A stretch of 64,000 nucleotides of DNA from Neobacillus cucumis (lineage in GTDB: Bacteria > Bacillota > Bacilli > Bacillales_B > DSM-18226): NCBI RefSeq assembly GCF_023715505.1, contig NZ_JAMBOH010000003.1:372001-436000 (forward strand), read 5' to 3'. A program made the translations under genes and the position numbers. The notes below the pieces were generated by a model, which was not told the DNA's origin, did not search any database, and saw nothing but the letters and a program-made list of their open reading frames with translations. Of the stretch, positions 17,227 to 25,883 are shown one piece after another (the first letter of the stretch is position 1; each line of letters begins with the position of its first letter).

Positions 17227-18519
17227 TTAGATCCAGCCCCGGAAGCTTGAGGCTTCAACCAGTTTTCTTATTCCAACCATATACGCTGCTAAGCGCATAG
17301 TTACTTGATGGACATGTGCTGTTTGATAAATATTTTCAAAAGAATCCACCATTACTTTTCGTAATTTTTCAGCCACCTCTTCCTGTGACCAATAAAATCC
17401 TTGATTGTTTTGAACCCATTCAAAGTAAGATACGGTGACACCACCAGCACTTGCCAATATATCCGGAACAAGGAGAATTCCTCTTTCATCCAAAATTTTA
17501 GTTGCTTCAAGGGTTGTTGGCCCATTAGCTGCCTCCACTATGATTGAAGCCTTAATACGATCGGCGTTTTGTGCTGTAATTTGATTGGAAATGGCAGCCG
17601 GCACAAGAATATCACATTCTTTTTCAAGTAATTCTTGATTCGTGATTGCATTGTTAAATAAAGGTGTTACTGTACCAAAACTATCGCGTCGATCGAGCAG
17701 GTAATCAATATTAAGGCCTTCTGGATCATGAAGAGCACCATATGCATCCGAAATACCAATCACTTTTGCTCCAGCATCATGCATGAATTTGGCCAAAAAA
17801 CTTCCTGCATTCCCAAAACCTTGAATCACTATTCGAGCACCTTGCAAGTCAATGTTTTTTTTCTTTACCGCTTCTTCAATACATATGGTTACACCGCGGG
17901 CTGTTGCCGTTTCACGTCCTTGTGACCCTCCTAAAACAAGGGGCTTGCCCGTAATGAATCCAGGAGAATCGAATTCACGAAGGCGACTCTACTCATCCAT
18001 CATCCAAGCCATGATTTGAGAGTTTGTATATACATCGGGAGCTGGTATATCTTTTGTAGGCCCGACAATTTGGCTGATAGCACGAACATAACCACGACTC
18101 AATCTTTCCAGTTCTGCAAACGACATATTTCTCGGTTCACACCTAATGCCTCCTTTTCCACCACCGAAAGGAAGGTTCGCAATGCCGCACTTTAAACTCA
18201 TCCAAATAGACAAGGCTTTTACCTCTTCTTCGTTCACTTCTGGGTGAAATCGTACGCCTCCTTTTGTCGGTCCTACTGCATCATTATGTTGGGAACGAAA
18301 ACCGGTAAACACTTTGATCGAACCATCGTCCATTCTTACAGGTATGCGGACAGTGAGCATTCGGATGGGTTCTTTGAATAATTCAAATTCATTATTTGAA
18401 TAACCTAATTTATCCAACGCCTCTTTTATGACCGTTTGTGTAGAAAGAAACAAATCTAGAGATTCCTTTTCTTTTTTCTGTTCTTCGGCAAGGCTTTCTA
18501 CAGTATTTATTAACGCCAT
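17227..18519 (-). pseudogene. gudB: NAD-type glutamate dehydrogenase interrupted by in-frame amber codon
   Basis: A full-length 430-codon GDH frame (RocG/GudB family) with one TAG at 17989-17991, codon 177. B. subtilis has DEYSRL where this reads DE-stop-SRL. Before the stop are the substrate domain and catalytic lysine region [13 protein letters not shown]; after it the Rossmann domain VIQGFGNAGS, DAGAKVIGISDAYG, ASAGGVTVSYFEWVQNN and the C-terminus FRGWI, with no other lesion. The ATG at 18519 follows AAGGAGTG. No good restart site is seen after the stop. It is either a very recent pseudogene, a reversible cryptic allele (compare gudB of strain 168, silenced differently), or a sequencing error. 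The choice of gudB over rocG as name is tentative. Confidence 0.85.
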
Positions 18520-18638
18520 TAAAATCACTCCTTATTTTGAAGAATAAAAGTTGGTATTGCATCGTTTTCTTAATTTCGTATGAATTTTTCAAATGTCCAA
18601 TGAAATTTCCCCTGGAAACTCGTATTTATAAGATGTTG

Positions 18639-19631
18639 TTAGAAAATACACAAATCCCATTCCTGCGATAGATGTTTCAATAACTTAACACCCGTCAGAC
18701 TATTTCCATACTCATCAATAGCTGGACCATAAATGCCAATGCCACATCCATCATGAAAAGGCAGTTCTCTTTTCATGCTTTCAGGAACGGTTGCTAAAAT
18801 CCCGCCGGATACCCCACTTTTGGCTGGCATACCGACAAAGGCGGCAAACTTACCTGAGGCATTGTACATTCCACATGTAAGCATTAAGGCTTTGGTAAGT
18901 CGGGCCACTTCTTTGGGCAGTACCTGTTCTTTTTGCATCGGATGATATCCATCGTTTGCCAGGATCAGTCCAATCATGGCTATATCTTCGGTATTTACTT
19001 CAATGGCACACTGCTTTAAGTAAACCTCTAAGGCTTCTTCCACCTCAGATTCCAAAAAACCTGTCTCTTTCAAATAGTAGGCTAAAGCTCTATTTCGATT
19101 CGCTGTCAGCCACTCTGATTGGAAAACTTCCTCGTTGATGTTCGGACGTTTCCCTATCATTTTTTCAATAAATTCGTAAAGGAACTCCAATTTATGTTTT
19201 GATGATTCTCCTGGAAGAAGTGACGCGATGGTAATCGCTCCTGCATTGATCATGGGGTTAAACGGCTTACCCGGTTTATGCATTTCCAGACGAATAATGG
19301 AGTTAAAGGCATCCCCAGTTGGTTCCACGTCGACCCGATCTAGCACATAGAGTATACCGCGGCTTACACAAGCAGCTATAAAGCTGATTACTTTTGAGAT
19401 ACTTTGCAGAGTGAAAGGGACTTGCCAATCCCCTGCCTTCATTACCATTCCATTTGATCCTACAATACAAATACCTAACTGAGATGGGTTGACTTTTCCC
19501 AAAGCAGGAATATAGCTTGCACATTGCCCTTCAGCTCCATAGGAACGATAATGCATCACCCATTCATCCAAGCTACCCATCTTTTGATTCCGGGTCTGAT
19601 CTTTAGCATCTTTATTAATTTCTTGAATCAA
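18639..19631 (-). CDS. glsA: Glutaminase
   Basis: 330 residues of the serine-dependent glutaminase family (GlsA/YbgJ), which splits glutamine to glutamate and ammonia. The SxxK motif is FTLQSISKV (near 75); other blocks are NPMINAGAI, NRALAYYL, TCGMYNASGKFA and PAKSGVSGGILA. I accept the TTG start at 19631 after GAGAGGA, spacing ten; MGSLDEWV, 17 codons later, is a less likely alternative. First gene of the glutamine cluster and divergent from glnK-glnL; the operator-like repeats and a cre-like site lie upstream. Confidence 0.9.
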   Translation of the reverse strand: MIQEINKDAKDQTRNQKMGSLDEWVMHYRSYGAEGQCASYIPALGKVNPSQLGICIVGSNGMVMKAGDWQVPFTLQSISKVISFIAACVSRGILYVLDRVDVEPTGDAFNSIIRLEMHKPGKPFNPMINAGAITIASLLPGESSKHKLEFLYEFIEKMIGKRPNINEEVFQSEWLTANRNRALAYYLKETGFLESEVEEALEVYLKQCAIEVNTEDIAMIGLILANDGYHPMQKEQVLPKEVARLTKALMLTCGMYNASGKFAAFVGMPAKSGVSGGILATVPESMKRELPFHDGCGIGIYGPAIDEYGNSLTGVKLLKHLSQEWDLCIF

Positions 19632-19684
19632 ATTCTTCGAATCCTCTCTTTCTTAAACGTTTTTAAGGAAAAAATTCAGCAAAA

Positions 19685-19698
19685 GGAAAACGCTTTCT
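19685..19698. promoter_or_regulatory. cre-like CcpA site between glsA and glnK
   Basis: GGAAAACGCTTTCT matches the cre consensus TGWAANCGNTNWCA at 12 of 14 positions, missing only the end bases. It lies 54 bp before the glsA start. Confidence 0.4.
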
Positions 19699-19736
19699 AT
19701 TTTCTAATAGAAAGATATAATTGATTCTATAATCTG

Positions 19737-19766
19737 AACTACAGAAGAAAACGAAAAACTACAGAA
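19737..19766. promoter_or_regulatory. Candidate GlnL operator: direct repeats
   Basis: Two identical decamers AACTACAGAA (19737-19746 and 19757-19766) with a 20-bp period, that is two helical turns, between divergent glsA and glnK. On the glsA strand they read TTCTGTAGTT, related to the TTTTGT direct repeats known for B. subtilis GlnL. Geometry suits a dimeric response regulator bound on one DNA face. Confidence 0.55.
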
Positions 19767-19887
19767 CATTTTTTATTTTTTATTTTTTATTTAAAATAGT
19801 TTGGATTGGTTAAAAAGAAAAGTTTGCATTGTATTAAAACGAATCTATCTGTATACTAATTTTCAGAAAAATGAGGAAGTGACCTTT

Positions 19888-21198
19888 TTGAATATTAGCC
19901 TATTATTGAAAAAAGACCTATTCATCCTTGTTTTGATGATGATAACAGTCCCATTAGCAGGTGAATTAAATTTTTATCCAATTAATGAAACGTTTCGGAT
20001 CAGTTTTGGGGTGCCGACATTTTTATTCTTTTTGCTGTTGTTTCGAAAAATTCCAGCAGTTTTTCCAGGTTTCTTAACTGCCATTCAAGTAGTGAGTTTT
20101 CGCATTCTGCTGGAATTTATCAACCAAGGTAATTTGAATTGGATTTCCTCCTTTGAATCCAATTTTCCCAGTTTTTTCTTTTATTTCGCCTATGCTAGCT
20201 TCTTTTATGTTGCTAAAGTCAATCGTTTCTATAACCGGCCCATATTAATGGGATTGATTGGCATCATCATCGAACTATTATCTAATATCGCAGAATTGAC
20301 CATGCAATATTTGGTATTGGGGACAACGATTAAGTTAACAGCGATAAGTGAAATCCTGATTATGGCGGTATCACACAGCTTTCTAGTTATCAGCTTCTTC
20401 ACTATGATGCAGCTATATGAAGCACAGGCAAGAGAAAAGCAAATTAGAAAGCAAAATGAACACATGCTCATGCTCATTTCCAATTTATATGAGGAATCCA
20501 TTCATTTAAAAAAAACATTGCAGGATGCTGAAAACATTACAAAAAAATCATATGATCTATACAAAAGCTTAAACGTTATGAAAAATGAAGGGACTGCTGA
20601 GGATACGATCGAGGAACTCCGCAGGCAGGCATTAATAATTGCCGGTGAAGTTCATGAGATAAAAAAAGATAACCACCGTATTTTTGCAGGGCTTTCTAAA
20701 CTGATTTCTGGTGAAAGTTTTACAGATTATATGAAACTTGACGAACTAGTTTCCATTATCAAAAAAACAAACGAAAATTATGCAAGTTTACTAGGAAAAA
20801 GTATTCAAATTGAATATTCCATTGAGGGAGTTCATCCTCCATACCATGTTTTTACCCTTCTGTCGATTATCAATAATATAGTCACAAATTCTGTAGAAGC
20901 CATCGTTAATATTGGATCCATTACTATTAATATAGAAAAAGACCAGCATTGGGTTAAATTCCGAATTGAAGATACCGGCCCCGGTGTTGCCAAAAAACAT
21001 AAAAATTTAATTTTTAAGCCCGGTTTTACTACTAAGTACGATCATTCCGGAAACCCTTCAACGGGGATGGGATTATCATTTGTAAACGAGATGGTTGAAC
21101 AGCTTAAAGGTGAAATTTTCGTCGACAATCGATTAAGCGGAACAGGTTCTAGTTTCATTATTCAATTACCGGCAAACCATTTAATGGAGAAAGGGTGA
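19888..21198 (+). CDS. glnK: Glutamine sensor histidine kinase GlnK-like
   Basis: 436 residues. Six or so N-terminal membrane helices (residues 8-180), a coiled linker (AREKQIRKQNEHML), then a short DHp segment with a candidate phospho-histidine in GEVHEIKKDNHRI, and a HATPase domain with N-box NSVEAI, DTGPGV and TGMGLSFV. It resembles B. subtilis GlnK (YcbA, formerly GlnJ), which senses glutamine. I start at TTG 19888 after GAGGAAGTGA rather than at 19801, as the extra 29 codons have no ribosome site. Five bases separate it from glnL. Confidence 0.85.
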   Translation: MNISLLLKKDLFILVLMMITVPLAGELNFYPINETFRISFGVPTFLFFLLLFRKIPAVFPGFLTAIQVVSFRILLEFINQGNLNWISSFESNFPSFFFYFAYASFFYVAKVNRFYNRPILMGLIGIIIELLSNIAELTMQYLVLGTTIKLTAISEILIMAVSHSFLVISFFTMMQLYEAQAREKQIRKQNEHMLMLISNLYEESIHLKKTLQDAENITKKSYDLYKSLNVMKNEGTAEDTIEELRRQALIIAGEVHEIKKDNHRIFAGLSKLISGESFTDYMKLDELVSIIKKTNENYASLLGKSIQIEYSIEGVHPPYHVFTLLSIINNIVTNSVEAIVNIGSITINIEKDQHWVKFRIEDTGPGVAKKHKNLIFKPGFTTKYDHSGNPSTGMGLSFVNEMVEQLKGEIFVDNRLSGTGSSFIIQLPANHLMEKG

Positions 21199-21202
21199 TT
21201 CG

Positions 21203-22138
21203 ATGCTTTTTTATATAACAGATGATGATGAAGCGGTTCGTTCGATGCTGGCCCAAATCATTGAAGATGAGGGTTTAGGAGTAGTCGCCGGGGAGGCAGA
21301 AGATGGCTCTTTGTTGGATGGAAACAGATTAAACATGTTAAACATAGATATTCTATTGATCGATTTTTTAATGCCGGTTCAAGACGGATTAGAAACCATT
21401 CGGCAAATTAAACCATTATTCAAAGGGAAAATCATCATGATCTCTCAAGTAGAATCGAAAGAGATGATTGCTGAAGCCTATTCCCTTGGCAGTGAATACT
21501 ATATAACCAAACCAATCAATAGGATAGAAATACTGACGATTATTCAGAAAGTCATAGAACGAATTCGATTGGAAAAATCGATACACGAGATTCAAAAATC
21601 CCTCAATGTCGTTCTTAAATCGTATCACCCGCTAGATAAACAACAAAAATGGTTCGACGAAAAAAATATAAGAACATCAGGTCATGTTCTATTATCTGAA
21701 TTAGGAATCGCTGGCGAAAACGGAAGTAAAGATTTACTGGATATATTGGAGTACTTATATCAGAATGAACATGAGTATTCGTTAAATAAAGGGGTTCCCA
21801 TCCTTAAAGAAATTTTCGTTGATCTGGCTAAAAAAAGACTGGGATCATCCGCATCAGAGTCTGAGTTAAAAAAAGAAATAAAGGCTTCTGAACAACGAGT
21901 TCGACGGGCTATTTCACAATCAATGACTCATCTTGCTTCCCTAGGTCTTGCTGATTTTTCCAATTGGAAGTTCGAAAACTACGCTTCGAAGTTTTTTGAT
22001 TTTACATCCGTAAGGAAGAAGATGACAGAATTAAAGTATAGTTCAACACCGTCGACCTCCCTTACAAGGATCAATACGAAAAAATTCATTCAAGTTCTTT
22101 ATTTTGAAGCGCAGCGAGTCATTTCAGAGTCTCAATAA
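21203..22138 (+). CDS. glnL: Response regulator GlnL-like
   Basis: 311 residues. Receiver domain with acidic pocket ITDDDEA, phospho-acceptor in LLIDFLMPVQDG (near D51) and lysine in YYITKPIN. The C-terminal YcbB-type domain (from about 150) carries helices HVLLSELGIAGENGSKD and EQRVRRAISQSMTHL, typical of GlnL rather than OmpR or NarL regulators. It should activate glsA and the symporter when glutamine is present. Forms an operon with glnK; AAAGGGTGATTCG precedes the ATG. Confidence 0.87.
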   Translation: MLFYITDDDEAVRSMLAQIIEDEGLGVVAGEAEDGSLLDGNRLNMLNIDILLIDFLMPVQDGLETIRQIKPLFKGKIIMISQVESKEMIAEAYSLGSEYYITKPINRIEILTIIQKVIERIRLEKSIHEIQKSLNVVLKSYHPLDKQQKWFDEKNIRTSGHVLLSELGIAGENGSKDLLDILEYLYQNEHEYSLNKGVPILKEIFVDLAKKRLGSSASESELKKEIKASEQRVRRAISQSMTHLASLGLADFSNWKFENYASKFFDFTSVRKKMTELKYSSTPSTSLTRINTKKFIQVLYFEAQRVISESQ

Positions 22139-22164
22139 TTAATTTAAGTTTTAATAAGACAGAT

Positions 22165-22200
22165 ATAAACTTCACTGAACCGCAATTTAGTGAAGTTTAT
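22165..22200 (+). terminator. Hairpin after glnL
   Basis: A 12-bp perfect stem ATAAACTTCACT/AGTGAAGTTTAT, 26 bp past the glnL stop. No T run follows, so it may stabilise the 3' end or terminate weakly. Confidence 0.5.
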
Positions 22201-22289
22201 CTGTTAAGAGATTTTCATATAAAATACATTTAGGCATTTATTGTACTGCCTTATATCCTCTGGTACCAAATGAATATTCCTCACATAAC

Positions 22290-22560
22290 TTCAACAGCAC
22301 ACTTTTTTCCTACAATAAAATGATAAAGCGTTTTATAAAAGCAGTCTTGAAGCTCAGTTTGAGTCACTAATTTCACCCTTAAACTGTCAATATAACCATT
22401 GGCTGTATTAGGTTCTGCACCAAAAGAGAAAGGCATGGTGGAATTATATAAAGTTTTAGCCTGACTTTATGTCGCCATTAAGGTTCCTTTTAAATAAACG
22501 TTTAGGACAGCTCCATCATATGTAAAGGCGATGTTAAAAAATTCAAATAATTTTAACATA
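22290..22560 (-). pseudogene. LamG / concanavalin-like lectin domain remnant
   Basis: In one minus-strand frame the translation reads NIAFTYDGAVLNVYLKGTLM, then a stop, then NSTMPFSFGAEPN and GYIDSLRVK. This is the end of a laminin-G-like fold, as in bacterial surface glycosidases (YDG..L.LY..G.L, G...NGYID..R). No start, ribosome site or other domain is left. The rest of the gap 22139-22859 shows only AT-rich sequence. Confidence 0.6.
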
Positions 22561-22859
22561 ATCCAAGTACTTTCCCCCATACTCTATAGTATAAAATAAT
22601 TTAGGAGGAGGTAAAAACAGACCATTACCATTAATTACCGAAGAATATCTTGTTTTCTTTACTATATTGGTAGAAATTTTCTGAAATTATGGGTACAATA
22701 AAGTTAGATGTATGACATCTAAGTATCCTCAGTCACATTCCATTAAAGGAGATGTCTGCGCGGAAAAGAAACTACATATTTCTTGAAGAGTAATCTTCAA
22801 ATAGGCGTCGGTAGCTGGATTAAGCCATAGGTTTGAAATTTAGGATAGGGAGTGGTTCT

Positions 22860-23081
22860 TTGAAACCTTCAACTAACCGGATGTTAAACCGCATCAAATG
22901 TATCTACATGTTTATCAGAAATAACGGCACTGTTACGACTCAAGAACTTGTAGAGGAATTTGGTATCACTCCTCGCACCATACAACGAGATTTAAATGTC
23001 TTAGCCTATAATGACTTGGTGATTAGCCCAAGCCGCGGAAAATGGACAACAACACAAAAGAAAGTGAAGATGTCATCTTAA
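22860..23081 (+). CDS. ytzE: Small DeoR-type HTH regulator YtzE
   Basis: 73 residues, almost entirely one winged helix: MLNRIKCIYMFIRNNGTV, TTQELVEEFGITPRTIQRDL, AYNDLVISPSRGKW. It looks very like B. subtilis YtzE, a stand-alone DeoR DNA-binding domain with no effector domain. I chose the TTG at 22860, seven bases after GGGAG, which gives MKPSTNRML as in the homologue. Targets are unknown. Convergent with a 42-residue ORF over a shared terminator. Confidence 0.82.
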   Translation: MKPSTNRMLNRIKCIYMFIRNNGTVTTQELVEEFGITPRTIQRDLNVLAYNDLVISPSRGKWTTTQKKVKMSS

Positions 23082-23110
23082 ATTCAAAAATAAAATTAAA
23101 CAATCCGCAT

Positions 23111-23143
23111 AAAAAAGCATGCGATGTCAATCGCGTGCTTTTT
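23111..23143. terminator. Bidirectional terminator after ytzE
   Basis: AAAAGCATGCGAT/ATCGCGTGCTTTT with a GTCA loop, A run one side and T run on the other. Confidence 0.8.
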
Positions 23144-23156
23144 ACTGTTTATTATA

Positions 23157-23285
23157 TTATCGTTTTTCAGGAAGAGAGGTAAAATTTGTAATTTGGTTAA
23201 ATTCTTGCTCGGATAAAATACCAAGCTTTTTAAATACATATGAATACATTAGAATTCTCCGTTGTAAACGAGGGGTAAGCACCAT
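23157..23285 (-). CDS. Small protein, 42 residues, uncharacterised
   Basis: An ATG at 23285 follows AGGAGATGATAAT, a good ribosome site, and opens a 42-codon frame. The product starts MVLTPRLQRRILMYSYVF and contains KKLGILSEQEFNQI; it ends TSLPEKR. It reads as a basic amphipathic helix, then a helix with an EQEF motif, and not as random sequence. I know no family. It ends at the shared hairpin with ytzE, facing that gene. Function unknown; no export signal. Confidence 0.55.
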   Translation of the reverse strand: MVLTPRLQRRILMYSYVFKKLGILSEQEFNQITNFTSLPEKR

Positions 23286-23479
23286 ATTATCATCTCCTAA
23301 TTACTATATAATATTCACCAATACCAATAAAGTTTCCTTAAGGCAAAATATTTTACTCAATTTCGTCTCCTCTAATTCTTGAATTCTATTTGACAGCAAT
23401 AATAATTATGATATATTAATATAGAAAAATGCTTTAGTACTTAAAAGCGTTTAAGTAAAAAAGAAAAGTAGGTACGTAT

Positions 23480-24817
23480 ATGAAGAAAAATCAGCAGCAG
23501 GATCTAAAAAAGGGGCTTCTGCCGAGGCATGTCCAGTTTATTGCCCTGGCCGGGATGATTGGAACAGGAATCTTTAAAGGCAGCTCCGATACCTTAAATA
23601 TAGCTGGACCCAGTGTAATTATAGCCTATTTAATCGGCGGTTTATTGTTATTCATTATTATGGCAGCCTTAGGCGAAATGGCGCTCGCTTATCCTAATTT
23701 AAATGTTCAGCATTTAGTTAATAAGGCGTTTGGATTTCAAGTTTCCTTTCTTGTTGGATGGCTTTACTGGATTAATTGGATTTTAGTTACCGTTGTTGAA
23801 TTATTAGCGGCGGGAAGTTTTCTTCAATTTTGGTTTCCGAATGTCCCATTGTGGCTGCTCAGCTTTCTATGTGCGATTGTCATTGTTGGCATCAATTTAT
23901 TCCAAGTAAAATACTATGGCGAGCTGGAATTTTGGTTTGCTGGCATTAAAATTATTGCCCTAATTGCCTTTATTATATTAGGATTTTTACTTCTTTTAGG
24001 CTTAATTCCAAGCAGACTTCACGACCCACTTTCAAACTATACTGAGCACGGCGGCTTTTTTCCGCACGGGCTGGGTGGAACATTTAGTGCCTTCTTAGTT
24101 GTCATGTTTTCTTATGGCGGGGCTGAATTAATTGGAGTTGCAGTTACTGAAACAAAAGATGCTGATCGTGTCTTGCCAAAAATTATTAAAGGCGCTGTCT
24201 GGCGCGTCATTATTTTTTATGTTTTACCGATTCTTATTATTTGCGGGATGATGCCTTGGAATAAAGTGACAGGTCAAGACAGTCCATTTGTTCAGGTTTT
24301 CAGTAGTACAGGCTTACCTGGGGCTGCCCACATTATGAACTTTGTCCTTTTAACGGCTGTCCTTTCAGCAGCAAATTCGGGCATTTATGCCACATCGAGA
24401 ACATTGTATTCGATGGCCCAAAGTAATGTGGCCCCTAAAGTTCTCGCAAAGGTTTCATCTAAGGGAATACCGTTTATTGGGATTATGATTACGAGTATTT
24501 GTATTTTGGCTGGTGTATATTTAGCGTATTTGACACCAAGCCAAGTCATTGGCTACCTCATGACGATTCCTGGTTTTACAGTTATGATTATTTGGATGAG
24601 CATTTGTGCGGCCCAGTTAAAATTAAGACCGCTTTACAAAATTAATCCTGCTTTTAAAGTTACATGGTTCCCGTATACAACGATTTTTGCACTCTTATCG
24701 TTAAGCATCATTTTCATTGGCTTTTTATTTAATTCCAATAATCTGATTGGGACATCTGTTAGTCTTGTAACAATTGGCATACTTATCATTCTTTCCTTTA
24801 TTTATAAAAAAAAATAA
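23480..24817 (+). CDS. Amino acid permease, APC superfamily (AAT type)
   Basis: 445 residues, 12 predicted membrane helices. TM1 carries the APC substrate loop FIALAGMIGTGIFKGSSD (residues 21-38); GPSVIIAYLIGG, ALGEMA, FQVKYYGELEFWFAGIKI and GAELIGVAVTETKDADRVLP are AAT-family hallmarks. It should bring in an amino acid with protons; the substrate cannot be told. It stands alone between ytzE and a convergent LysR gene and ends at a strong terminator. Confidence 0.87.
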   Translation: MKKNQQQDLKKGLLPRHVQFIALAGMIGTGIFKGSSDTLNIAGPSVIIAYLIGGLLLFIIMAALGEMALAYPNLNVQHLVNKAFGFQVSFLVGWLYWINWILVTVVELLAAGSFLQFWFPNVPLWLLSFLCAIVIVGINLFQVKYYGELEFWFAGIKIIALIAFIILGFLLLLGLIPSRLHDPLSNYTEHGGFFPHGLGGTFSAFLVVMFSYGGAELIGVAVTETKDADRVLPKIIKGAVWRVIIFYVLPILIICGMMPWNKVTGQDSPFVQVFSSTGLPGAAHIMNFVLLTAVLSAANSGIYATSRTLYSMAQSNVAPKVLAKVSSKGIPFIGIMITSICILAGVYLAYLTPSQVIGYLMTIPGFTVMIIWMSICAAQLKLRPLYKINPAFKVTWFPYTTIFALLSLSIIFIGFLFNSNNLIGTSVSLVTIGILIILSFIYKKK

Positions 24818-24837
24818 ATGCATAACATGTAACATTA

Positions 24838-24864
24838 GGCCAGCACACTTGCTGGCCTTTTATT
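24838..24864 (+). terminator. Terminator after the permease
   Basis: GGCCAGCA/TGCTGGCC with a CACT loop, followed by TTTTATTTTTTA. Confidence 0.85.
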
Positions 24865-24869
24865 TTTTA

Positions 24870-25754
24870 TCAGCCATTAATTTTTGAAAAGTAATCTAAC
24901 ACAAATTGACGAAAGTGCTCACCCGGATTAGACAGGTATCTCCTTTTTGACCAGCCTAATCCTATGGTCCTTTGGCAATGGGGATCAATGATTTCTAGTT
25001 TATTAGGAAAAGGCTTTGAATTTCCCATCCAAGATATTTCCGGAATAAAGGCCACTCCCAATCCTTGCCGGACCAAATCCCCAATCACACCAGGCTCATC
25101 TCCTTCAAAAGCAATATTTGGAACAAAACCTGCTTTATGACAAAATTCATCGGTTAGATTTCGAAACCCGAATCCCGTATTCATACTAATAAACGGCTCG
25201 TCTTTTACTTCATTAAGATATATTTTTTCTCTCTTTGCCAAAGGATGCTCTGGGGGAACGACTAAGTAAATTTGTTCTGTCATAAGTGGTTCCCACACAA
25301 TATCACTGCCCTCAATCTCCACTGATGAAATACAGAAGTCAATCTCGGCCTTTTCAAGAAGACTCTTCATTGATGAAGTAGACTCTAGCACCTGTTGAAA
25401 TTTAATATCAGGGAATTCCTTCAAAAACGAACTCAATAAATCAGGAAGTACTTTTGGAATGCTGACCGCTAAGGTAATTTGTGTTTGACCACGTTCAAGT
25501 TCATCCTCAATTTCTCTCTTCCCTTCATTTAATTCTAAAAATACCCGGTTAACACGCTCTAAGAATAATCTTCCATAATGATTTAGCTGGAGCTGCCGAT
25601 TCTTACGATCAAATAAGGAGACACCTAGATCTTCTTCTAATCTGGCTATGGTTTTACTAAGTGATGGCTGAGCAATTTGCAGCTCTTCTGCCGCTCTCGT
25701 CATATGTTCTAGTCTCGCAACTGTTTGGAAATATTGCAGTTGTAAAAGTTCCAT
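24870..25754 (-). CDS. LysR family transcriptional regulator
   Basis: 294 residues. N-terminal winged helix MELLQLQYFQTVARLEHMTRAAEELQIAQPSLSKTIARLEEDLG (residues 1-44) and a periplasmic-binding-like effector domain from about 88. It is divergent from the YhgE-type gene across 129 bp, the common LysR layout, so it may control that gene; the ligand is unknown. A T-N11-A-type motif could lie in the very AT-rich spacer, but I cannot single one out. Confidence 0.9.
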   Translation of the reverse strand: MELLQLQYFQTVARLEHMTRAAEELQIAQPSLSKTIARLEEDLGVSLFDRKNRQLQLNHYGRLFLERVNRVFLELNEGKREIEDELERGQTQITLAVSIPKVLPDLLSSFLKEFPDIKFQQVLESTSSMKSLLEKAEIDFCISSVEIEGSDIVWEPLMTEQIYLVVPPEHPLAKREKIYLNEVKDEPFISMNTGFGFRNLTDEFCHKAGFVPNIAFEGDEPGVIGDLVRQGLGVAFIPEISWMGNSKPFPNKLEIIDPHCQRTIGLGWSKRRYLSNPGEHFRQFVLDYFSKING

Positions 25755-25883
25755 TGTTTATACACCCTCATATTAAATAGATTTAAAGCTATAATTCCAT
25801 AACAAATTATATATTATACAATATATAAAATTCCATTTAACATAGTGGTTATGTTATTAAATCAAAAATATAAAGGGGTATTT

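Noticed and set aside
17848..17988. Programmed frameshift in glutamate dehydrogenase
   Set aside because: The frame is continuous; only one TAG codon interrupts it, so no shift is needed.
23441..23456. cre site before the amino-acid permease
   Set aside because: AAAAGCGTTTAAG has the CG centre but at least three mismatches to the consensus at fixed positions.
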